DNA of 64,000 bases, taken from Neorhizobium huautlense (GTDB lineage: Bacteria; Pseudomonadota; Alphaproteobacteria; Rhizobiales; Rhizobiaceae). The stretch's first letter is position 1; each line of letters starts with the position of its first letter. The stretch covers positions 1 through 64,000 of the forward strand of contig NZ_PVBM01000008.1 in the NCBI RefSeq assembly GCF_002968575.1. The letters run 5' to 3'. Position numbers and translations under genes: made by a program. This document shows, one piece after another, positions 8,822 through 17,326 of this stretch. Under the pieces are notes generated by a model. That model saw nothing but the letters and a program-made list of their open reading frames with translations, ran no database searches and was not told the origin of the DNA.

Positions 8822-9892
8822 ATGAACGTGCTCCGACCCGCCACATCCCGGACGCCCTGGTGGACTCCGGAAAGCCACATCGACCGCCGGCCCTTCCTGA
8901 TAGGGCGCAATGCGGTGCAGACTGCCCTGCGCGGCTTTTTCGGCAAGCACGACTTCATCGAGGTGGATACGGCCGCCTTGCAGGTCTCTCCCGGCAATGA
9001 GACCCATTTGCATGCCTTCGCAACGGAGGCCATTGCAATTGATGGCAAGAGGGCACCCCTCTACCTGCACACCTCCCCCGAATTTGCGGCAAAGAAGCTG
9101 TTGGCGGCCGGCGAGGAACGCATCTTCACCTTTGCGCATGTCTACCGAAACCGGGAACGCGGGCCGCTGCATCATCCCGAATTCACCATGCTCGAGTGGT
9201 ATCGCGCCGGCGAAAGCTACGAACAGCTCATGGACGATTGCACGCATATGCTGGCGTTGGCAGCCGAAACGGCAAAGACCAAGCGTTTTGTTTTCCGTCA
9301 GATGGAAATTGATCCCTTTGCGGAGCCGGAACGCCTGACGCTCGCCGAAGCCTTCCACCGCTTTGCCAGCATCGATTTGCTTGCATCCGTTGCGACGAGC
9401 GGCGACACGAACCGCGATCTTCTTGCAACGGGTCTGAAACAAGCCGGCATACGGTTCTCGGAGGACGATACCTGGGCCGATCTTTTCAGCAAGGTGCTCG
9501 TGGAGAAGATCGAGCCCAATCTCGGGCAAGGCCGGGCAACCATCCTCTGCGAATATCCGGTTTCCGAGGCAGCGCTGGCACGGCCTTCCGCTCATGATCC
9601 TCGTGTGGCCGAGCGCTTTGAGCTTTATGCCTGCGGCGTCGAATTGGCGAACGCTTTCGGAGAATTGACGGATGCCGGCGAGCAGAGGCGCCGCTTCGAG
9701 CATGAGATGGCGGAAAAGGCGCGCATCTACGGCGAACGTTATCCGCTGGACGAGGATTTCCTCGCTGCGCTTTCTGTCATGCCGGCGGCAAGCGGCGCGG
9801 CGCTCGGCTTCGATCGGCTCGCCATGCTGGCGACGGGTGCGAGCCGCATCGAACAGGTGATGTGGGCGCCGGTTGCGGAGGTTTTTGAATGA
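8822..9892 (+). CDS. epmA: EF-P--(R)-beta-lysine ligase (GenX/PoxA/YjeA)
   Basis: A lysyl-tRNA-synthetase paralogue that lacks the anticodon-binding domain and attaches (R)-beta-lysine to Lys34 of EF-P. The 356-residue product has the class II core: motif 1 region around FFGKHDFIEVDTAALQVSPGNETHL, motif 2 in HVYRNRERGPLHHPEFTMLEWY near residues 109-130, and motif 3 in GAALGFDRLAMLATGAS near the end. Length and absence of an OB domain separate it from LysRS. It overlaps epmB by 4 bases (ATGA), so the two are translationally coupled. Confidence 0.96.
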   Translation: MNVLRPATSRTPWWTPESHIDRRPFLIGRNAVQTALRGFFGKHDFIEVDTAALQVSPGNETHLHAFATEAIAIDGKRAPLYLHTSPEFAAKKLLAAGEERIFTFAHVYRNRERGPLHHPEFTMLEWYRAGESYEQLMDDCTHMLALAAETAKTKRFVFRQMEIDPFAEPERLTLAEAFHRFASIDLLASVATSGDTNRDLLATGLKQAGIRFSEDDTWADLFSKVLVEKIEPNLGQGRATILCEYPVSEAALARPSAHDPRVAERFELYACGVELANAFGELTDAGEQRRRFEHEMAEKARIYGERYPLDEDFLAALSVMPAASGAALGFDRLAMLATGASRIEQVMWAPVAEVFE

Positions 9893-10935
9893 CCGCGGCA
9901 CGTTCGTTAAAAACCGCCGATGAGCTGGCATCCGCCGGACTGATCGAACCGGGCAAACTCCCAGCCATTCGCGCCGTCGCGGACCGTTATGCCATAGCCC
10001 TGACCCCGGCCGTGATTTCGCTGATCGACCCCGCCGACCCGCAAGATCCTGTCGCCCGGCAGTTCGTGCCAGATCCGGCCGAGTTGCTGGCGACGCCGGA
10101 AGAACGCGCCGACCCCATCGGCGATCAGGCGCACAGTCCGGTAAAGGGCATCGTCCATCGTTATCCGGACCGCGTGCTGTTGAAGGCCGTGCATATCTGC
10201 CCGGTCTATTGCCGCTTCTGTTTTCGCCGCGAAATGGTCGGTCCGCAGGGCGACGGGACATTGGCACCTGAAGAGTTGGCCGCGGCGCTCGCCTATATCC
10301 GGGAGCACAGCGAAATCTGGGAAGTGATCCTGACTGGCGGCGATCCGCTGGTCCTGTCGCCGCGGCGGCTTTCAGCAATCATGCGGGGACTTGAAAAGAT
10401 CCCGCATGTGAAGATCGTCCGCTTCCATACGCGGGTTCCGGTGGTCGAGCCGGACCGCGTGGACGAGGCGATGATCGCCGCCCTGAAGGAAAGCGGCAAG
10501 GTGATCTATGTGGCGCTTCACGCCAACCATCCCCGCGAACTGAGCGATACCGCCCGCGCCGCGTGCGCGCGGTTGATCGATGCAGGCATTCCCATGGTCA
10601 GCCAGACGGTGCTGCTCAAGGGCATCAACGATGATCCGGTCGTGCTCGGCGACCTGATGAAGGCTTTTGTCGAAACCCGGGTCAAACCCTATTATCTGCA
10701 TCATCCGGATCTTGCGCCCGGCACCAGCCATTTCCGGCTGGATATCGCCGATGGGCAGAAGATCGTTGCGGCGCTGCGCGGAAATGTTTCCGGGCTGTGC
10801 CAGCCGACCTATGTCCTGGATATTCCGGGCGGTCATGGCAAGGCGATGATCGGCAAAAGTGCGGTACGCACGGAAGGCGGCTGCTATTCGGTCAGCGATT
10901 TCCGCGGCGAGGAGCACAGATATCCTCCGAAGTGA
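9889..10935 (+). CDS. epmB: EF-P beta-lysylation protein, radical-SAM lysine 2,3-aminomutase
   Basis: Converts L-alpha-lysine to (R)-beta-lysine for EpmA. The 348-residue product has the radical-SAM cluster CxxxCxxC in CPVYCRFC (Cys104, Cys108, Cys111), the ILTGGDPLVLS glycine-rich SAM segment, and a C-terminal GGHGKAMIGKS segment holding the PLP-binding lysine region. It is shorter than clostridial lysine 2,3-aminomutase, as EpmB proteins are. The start ATG overlaps the epmA stop. The gene is followed by an 0.8-kb gene-free stretch. Confidence 0.95.
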   Translation: MTAARSLKTADELASAGLIEPGKLPAIRAVADRYAIALTPAVISLIDPADPQDPVARQFVPDPAELLATPEERADPIGDQAHSPVKGIVHRYPDRVLLKAVHICPVYCRFCFRREMVGPQGDGTLAPEELAAALAYIREHSEIWEVILTGGDPLVLSPRRLSAIMRGLEKIPHVKIVRFHTRVPVVEPDRVDEAMIAALKESGKVIYVALHANHPRELSDTARAACARLIDAGIPMVSQTVLLKGINDDPVVLGDLMKAFVETRVKPYYLHHPDLAPGTSHFRLDIADGQKIVAALRGNVSGLCQPTYVLDIPGGHGKAMIGKSAVRTEGGCYSVSDFRGEEHRYPPK

Positions 10936-10982
10936 CGCGCGTTCGCCTTCACGCGACAGCTCCTGCCCGTGTTTTGGAGAGC

Positions 10983-11038
10983 CCACACGAATGCGGAACC
11001 TCATTTGATTTTGTATGTGTGGCTCCGCATTCGCGTGG
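10983..11038. repeat. 15-bp inverted repeat downstream of epmB
   Basis: CCACACGAATGCGGA (10983-10997) and TCCGCATTCGCGTGG (11024-11038) are reverse complements with one mismatch, separated by 26 bases. The loop also contains GTGTGGC, which can pair alternatively with the left flank. It lies 48 bases past the epmB stop and could help end or protect that transcript. Confidence 0.55.
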
Positions 11039-11452
11039 CCTTCGGCGTTCTTTCGGGGTGTCCTGCCCCTACAGGTGATCATCTCGCCTCGCTGCGTGGC
11101 TTCATTTGCGGTCTCCTTTCGGGAAACCTTGCCACTTGCACGGCTATACCGAACCGGACATGGCTGCCCGGGGGAGGCTTGATAGGAAGCGATCGGGTTG
11201 ATGGCCCGCTCTCCTCCATGGCTTTCACCTCTTCCACCTTTCCCGCACGTTACGGGTCCAATGGAAGCGCCGGCTCCCGCCTGCCCGCGAACGTCTCGCG
11301 AAACACTCCGGCGACGGAAGCGGGAGGATTGTAGGCATGGATGCGGAGTGTGGGGATGATGACGCGGTCAAGTCATTGGAGATGCTGGCCGGAGGCAATG
11401 AATTGTCCCCGGGCAGAAAAGGAACGGCCTCGGAAGGCATACCCCCGCCATA

Positions 11453-11503
11453 CCTCCCTCTTTCCTGCCGGACATCTCCCCCTCAAGGGGGGAGATCGGC
11501 CAG
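11453..11503 (+). repeat. rhizobial intergenic palindromic repeat, copy 1
   Basis: The core ATCTCCCCCTCAAGGGGGGA (from 11474) continues to GAT at 11496, forming a near-perfect hairpin. It is preceded by CCTCCCTCTTTCCTGCCGGAC. This CTCCCC/GGGGAG unit is a familiar repeated palindrome in rhizobial intergenic regions. Copy 2 lies about 110 bases further on in inverted orientation. Confidence 0.7.
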
Positions 11504-11611
11504 AAGCGAGGTCTCACCCGACCAAGAACCTTGAGATTGCCGAGAGATTGCCGAACTCTGCTCCCTGCCGGCTTCCTGCCTATCAATTACAGAGGGACGC
11601 TGAGCGAGCCT

Positions 11612-11663
11612 CCTTCGATCTCCCCCCTCGAGGGGGAGATGTCCGGCGGGACAGAGAGGGTGA
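11612..11663 (-). repeat. rhizobial intergenic palindromic repeat, copy 2 (inverted)
   Basis: The core GATCTCCCCCCTCGAGGGGG (from 11617) is followed by AGATGTCCGGCGGGACAGAG. It matches the reverse complement of copy 1 through both the palindrome and the flanking GTCCGGC(A/G)GGA segment. The two copies therefore form a larger inverted repeat with arms of roughly 45 bases. Confidence 0.7.
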
Positions 11664-11728
11664 ACTGGCCTCGACCTAAGCTGCTCTCAACCTAAACTGG
11701 CCTCGATGTCGAAGGGCACGGGATCAGC

Positions 11729-13757
<2,029 letters not shown>

Positions 13758-13943
13758 GTGAATGCGAGCATCAAAAACCCGGCGGGCGCCCGTGTCAAGC
13801 CAAAGCTGGCCATGCGGATATCTCGGATTTTAGCGAATCCCGCAGCCCTAACTTCACGACGTTTCTTACCGGAATTTTATGCTTTCCGACGTAGACAGTG
13901 TTCCCGGCGATGAACGCAAATTCCAGTCATTGGAGATGTCGAG

Positions 13944-14195
13944 ATGAACGAGACTATTCGCGAACTGCTGGCACGGGTCGGCGGGCTTCCGGTCGCAGTG
14001 ACCGAACTTGAAGATGCGGCCGATCTTTATGCGGCCGGGCTTTCCTCCTTTGCCTCCGTGCAGCTGATGCTGGCCATCGAAGAGGCTTTCGACATCGAGT
14101 TTCCCGACAGCCTCCTGAATCGCAAGTCCTTTGCCAGCATCTCGGCGATCGAGCAGACGGTCGCCCAGATCGTGAAAGCCCGTGAGGCTGCGTGA
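13944..14195 (+). CDS. acyl/peptidyl carrier protein, probable partner of the amino acid:[carrier protein] ligase
   Basis: An 83-residue acidic carrier protein. The 4'-phosphopantetheine site is in AAGLSSFASVQLML; Ser35 takes the position of the serine in the usual DSL motif, with Ser instead of Asp before it. The helix 3 segment AIEEAFDIEFPDSLL is typical of carriers used by atypical seryl-tRNA-synthetase-like ligases. A GGAGATGTCGAG ribosome-binding site precedes ATG 13944. It is the first gene of a five-gene operon; its TGA overlaps the start of the next gene. Loading with a small amino acid (glycine or alanine in studied homologues) is inferred from the ligase two genes downstream. Confidence 0.88.
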   Translation: MNETIRELLARVGGLPVAVTELEDAADLYAAGLSSFASVQLMLAIEEAFDIEFPDSLLNRKSFASISAIEQTVAQIVKAREAA

Positions 14196-15376
14196 TGAGC
14201 CTCCCAGCCTTTGCCGCCGACATGACGCTCGGCGCACGCGCCCGCCGAGTGGCGGAGGTCGCGGCCGAAAATGCCGATAGCGTTGATCAGGAAGCCCGCT
14301 TTCCGCAGGAAGCGGTCGATGCCATGAGGGCCGAACGCCTGCTCGGCATTCAGGTCCCCATATCGCTTGGCGGCGAGGGGGCTTCGACACAGGAGATCGC
14401 GGAGGTCTGCTCCATACTGGGACAGGCATGCGCGGCAAGCGCCATGGTCTTCGCCATGCACCAGATCAAGGTGTCAAGCCTGGTCGAGCATGGCGGCGAC
14501 AGCGAGTGGCATAGGGATTTCATGCGCGAGCTTTGCGCCCGCCAGCTTCTTGTCGCCTCCGCGACAACGGAAGGCGGCATCGGTGGCAATCTGCGCAATT
14601 CCATCTGCGCCATCGAGATCGACGGAGACATCTGCCGCCTGACGAAGGACGCGACCGTCATTTCTTACGGCGCTCATGCGGACGTCATCATGGTGACCTC
14701 CCGCGCCCACGCCGACGCGGCTCCGGGTGACCAGGTCATGACCGTTTTCAGGAAGAACCAGTATACGCTGGAAAAGACGGTGGACTGGGATACGCTCGGC
14801 ATGCGGGGCACCTGCTCTGACGGCTTTATCTTCAAGGGCGAAGCCCCTGCGGCGCAGATCTTCCCGAAACCGTTCGCCGAGATAGCGGCGCAGAGCATGC
14901 TTGCCTCGTCGCACCTCCTCTGGAGCGCGGTATGGTATGGCATCGCAGCCGATGCGGTATTGCGTGCGCAGGCCTTCGTGCGCGCCGCCGCTCGCAAGGC
15001 GAATGGCACCACGCCGCCCGGCGCGTTGAGACTCGCGGAAACATCCAACCTGCTGCAGCTCCTGAAGTCGAACATTCTTTCGGGCCTGAAGGCCTACGAG
15101 GACGCCAAGGCTGAGCCGGACCAGCTTTCCTCGATGGCGTTTTCGATCGCCATGAACAACGTTAAGCTCGCCTCGTCGGAGACGATCCTGACCATCATCA
15201 ACCAGGCGATGATCATCTGCGGCATCATGGGTTACAAGAACGGCACGCCCTACAGCCTCGGCCGGCATCTGCGCGATGCCCATTCGGCCCAGCTGATGAT
15301 TTCCAACGACCGCATTCTGGGCAACACGTCGACCATGCTGCTCGTACAGAAACCGGACACCAGCCTTCTCGGCTGA
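14195..15376 (+). CDS. acyl-CoA-dehydrogenase-like flavoprotein acting in the carrier-protein operon
   Basis: A 393-residue protein with acyl-CoA dehydrogenase layout: N-terminal helices, a middle beta domain (LLVASATTEGGIGGNLRNS, then GICRLTKDATVISYGAHAD-like strands) and a C-terminal helical domain (YGIAADAVLRAQAFVRAAAR, GYKNGTPYSLGRHLRDAHSAQL). ATG 14195 overlaps the carrier stop as TGATG. The glutamate that serves as base in MCAD-type enzymes (in the RDAxxxQIYEGT segment) aligns with Ile369 here, and I found no clear IVD-type substitute. The real substrate may be an aminoacyl thioester on the neighbouring carrier protein, as for the prolyl-carrier dehydrogenases of pyrrole biosynthesis, but that is inference. 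Confidence 0.8.
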   Translation: MSLPAFAADMTLGARARRVAEVAAENADSVDQEARFPQEAVDAMRAERLLGIQVPISLGGEGASTQEIAEVCSILGQACAASAMVFAMHQIKVSSLVEHGGDSEWHRDFMRELCARQLLVASATTEGGIGGNLRNSICAIEIDGDICRLTKDATVISYGAHADVIMVTSRAHADAAPGDQVMTVFRKNQYTLEKTVDWDTLGMRGTCSDGFIFKGEAPAAQIFPKPFAEIAAQSMLASSHLLWSAVWYGIAADAVLRAQAFVRAAARKANGTTPPGALRLAETSNLLQLLKSNILSGLKAYEDAKAEPDQLSSMAFSIAMNNVKLASSETILTIINQAMIICGIMGYKNGTPYSLGRHLRDAHSAQLMISNDRILGNTSTMLLVQKPDTSLLG

Positions 15377-15426
15377 CGCCCACCCGTCAATGATTGCCCG
15401 TCAAATGAATTGAATGAGGTGAAGCC

Positions 15427-16338
15427 ATGGATATGCAAGTTTCCTTTCTCGACCGCCTGTTCGACGCAGGCCTTCTGATCGACACCGGCGTCGACGGGCT
15501 TTATGGCCGCAGCGGCCAGTTCGAAGATGTGATTACGGCCTTCGAGCGGCTGATCGACAGGATCGGTGGTGCCGACGGCGCGGAAGCCATGCGCTTTCCG
15601 CCCGGCATGAACCGCGCCTTCTTCGAGCAGAGCGGCTACATGAAGAGCTTCCCGCAGCTCGCCGGCACGGTGCATTCCTTCTGCGGCAACGAGCTCGACC
15701 ACATGAGCCTGTTGAAATGCATGGAAGTGGGCGAGGAAGACTGGACGAAGGGTCAGGAAGCGACCGATATCGTGCTGACGCCGGCCGCCTGCTATCCGCT
15801 CTACCCGACCGTTGCCCGCCGCGGCAATCTGCCGAAGTCCGGCGCTCTCTATGATCTGCAGAGCTACTGCTTCCGCCACGAGCCCTCCAAGGACCCGGCC
15901 CGCCAGCAGCTGTTCCGCATGCGTGAATATGTCTGCATGGGCACGGAACAACACGTCACCGATTTCCGCCAGCGCTGGATGGATCGCGGCGTCGAGATGA
16001 TGAAGTCGGTCGGCCTCGAGGTGACGATCGACATCGCCAACGACCCCTTCTTCGGCCGCGCCGGCAAGATGCTGGTCAACAACCAGCGCGACCAGAACCT
16101 CAAGTTCGAGCTCCTGATTCCGATCACCTCGGTTGCCAAGCCGACCGCCTGCATGAGCTTCAACTATCATCAGGATAGTTTCGGTCTGAAATGGGGCCTG
16201 AACCTGGAAGACGGCAGCGTCGCACACACGGCCTGCGTCGGTTTCGGGCTGGAGCGGATCGCACTCGCTCTCTTCCACACCCACGGTCTCGACGTGAAAG
16301 AGTGGCCGGAATCCGTCCGCGCCACCCTGTGGGGCTAA
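15427..16338 (+). CDS. amino acid--[acyl-carrier-protein] ligase (truncated class II seryl-tRNA-synthetase-like)
   Basis: Activates a small amino acid with ATP and transfers it to the phosphopantetheine arm of a carrier protein instead of tRNA. The 303-residue product is a class II synthetase core without the tRNA-binding arm. Motif 2 lies in [20 protein letters not shown] (about 148-167) and motif 3 in [13 protein letters not shown] (about 270-282). The zinc ligands of the Bradyrhizobium glycine enzyme (Cys131, Glu176, Cys279) match Cys122, Glu167 and Cys270 with one constant offset, so the active-site metal should be kept. Carrier and ligase genes flank a flavoprotein gene. The downstream DUF1839 gene starts 4 bases later. 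Glycine or alanine is expected as substrate from family knowledge. Confidence 0.92.
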   Translation: MDMQVSFLDRLFDAGLLIDTGVDGLYGRSGQFEDVITAFERLIDRIGGADGAEAMRFPPGMNRAFFEQSGYMKSFPQLAGTVHSFCGNELDHMSLLKCMEVGEEDWTKGQEATDIVLTPAACYPLYPTVARRGNLPKSGALYDLQSYCFRHEPSKDPARQQLFRMREYVCMGTEQHVTDFRQRWMDRGVEMMKSVGLEVTIDIANDPFFGRAGKMLVNNQRDQNLKFELLIPITSVAKPTACMSFNYHQDSFGLKWGLNLEDGSVAHTACVGFGLERIALALFHTHGLDVKEWPESVRATLWG

Positions 16339-16342
16339 GGCC

Positions 16343-17326
16343 ATGGCTGGAGTTCTAGCCGGTCTTGATCCGGCCAGCTACAGGCCGCATGCGCTGCATT
16401 CGGCGGAGCGCATCTGGCCGGAGACCAATTGTTATGTGGATCTCTGGATCGAGGTACTTTCGGCGCAGGGCCTGCCGCCGGAAGCCATGCTCGGCTTCAC
16501 ACTGACCCAGGACTTCGAGGGCGACCAGTTCACCTTCTTCAAGGTGCCGCTGGAGGATCTCGAAGCGCTTTACGGCATCCGCGTCACGGAACTGGCGATC
16601 TTCGACAGGCCGGAGCGGCATGTGCTCGAGCAAATCGGCCGCGGCCGGTTGACGCTGCTGGAGCTCGACAGCTACTTCCTGCCGGATACGCGCGGAGTGA
16701 CCTATCGCCAGGAGCATGGCAAGACGACGGTGGCGGTAAACCGGCTCGATCTGGAGAAGCGCGAGCTGGACTATTTTCACAACGGCGGCTTCTTCCATTT
16801 GTCCAGTGAAGATTTCGACGGCCTGTTCCAGACGAATGCGGCCCCGGAGGCGCTGCCCTTCCTGCCCTATACCGAATTCGCAAAGTTTCCGGCGGCCTAT
16901 CCGGCTGCCAGAGACATGCGCGAGACGGCGTGGAAACTCTTGCGGCACCATTTCGCCAGACGGCCGGAGCAAAACCCGATCAGGGCTTTCGCCGAGGTCT
17001 TCCCGACCCAGGTCGAGCGCCTGGCCGAACGCGATTTCGGCTTCTTCCACAAATATGCCTTCAACACGCTGAGGCAGGTGGGGGCCAATTTCGAACTTCT
17101 GGCTAGCCATCTCGACTGGCTGAATAGCAAGGGTTTTGCGCAGGCGGAAAAACATGCGCTGAGAATTGCTGAAGTCGCGAAGTCTACGCAATTCCAGCTT
17201 GCCCGCGCCGTCACCCGCAAGAAATTTGACCCGCTGGCAACGGCGCTCGATCCGGCCGTCGAAGCCTGGGATCTGCTGGCGGAAGAACTGGCCATGACAT
17301 TGGCCCAGACCCGCGAGGCCGCGTGA
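16343..17326 (+). CDS. DUF1839 family protein
   Basis: A 327-residue protein of unknown biochemical function, recognised as DUF1839 by its N-terminal HALHSAERIWPETNCYVDLWIEVL segment, the GFTLTQDFEGDQFTFFKVPLEDLE segment and its constant company with amino acid:[carrier protein] ligases. No signal peptide or membrane segment is seen, so it is cytosolic. It sits between the ligase (4 bases upstream) and a family-2 glycosidase (GTGA overlap). A role as the acyltransferase or acceptor-binding protein that takes the aminoacyl group off the carrier is a reasonable guess, but no catalytic motif proves it. Confidence 0.82.
   Translation: MAGVLAGLDPASYRPHALHSAERIWPETNCYVDLWIEVLSAQGLPPEAMLGFTLTQDFEGDQFTFFKVPLEDLEALYGIRVTELAIFDRPERHVLEQIGRGRLTLLELDSYFLPDTRGVTYRQEHGKTTVAVNRLDLEKRELDYFHNGGFFHLSSEDFDGLFQTNAAPEALPFLPYTEFAKFPAAYPAARDMRETAWKLLRHHFARRPEQNPIRAFAEVFPTQVERLAERDFGFFHKYAFNTLRQVGANFELLASHLDWLNSKGFAQAEKHALRIAEVAKSTQFQLARAVTRKKFDPLATALDPAVEAWDLLAEELAMTLAQTREAA

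Larger units (their letters stand above)
10936..11728. other. gene-free stretch of about 0.8 kb with inverted repeats
   Basis: No convincing gene was found between epmB and the end of thiC. Open frames on both strands (for example 10969-11334 plus) run through inverted repeats and have no recognisable protein character. The stretch holds a 15-bp inverted repeat (10983-11038) and two inverted copies of a rhizobial CTCCCC/GGGGAG palindrome (about 11453-11503 and 11612-11663). A short direct repeat, AACTGGCCTCGA, occurs twice between about 11663 and 11706, just past the thiC stop. It may be a remnant region where repeats have collected. Confidence 0.6.

Noticed and set aside
8684-10378. 564-codon minus-strand frame opposite epmA and epmB
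   Set aside because: It covers two well-supported genes on the other strand, and its product is low-complexity Arg/Pro/Ala-rich.
10969-11334. 121-codon plus-strand frame after epmB
   Set aside because: It starts just before, and reads straight through, a 15-bp inverted repeat, has no good ribosome-binding site and no recognisable protein features.
11453-11663. possible CRISPR or insertion sequence in the repeat-rich gap
   Set aside because: There are only two repeat units, in inverted orientation, with no regular spacers, no transposase frame and no target-site duplication that I could see.
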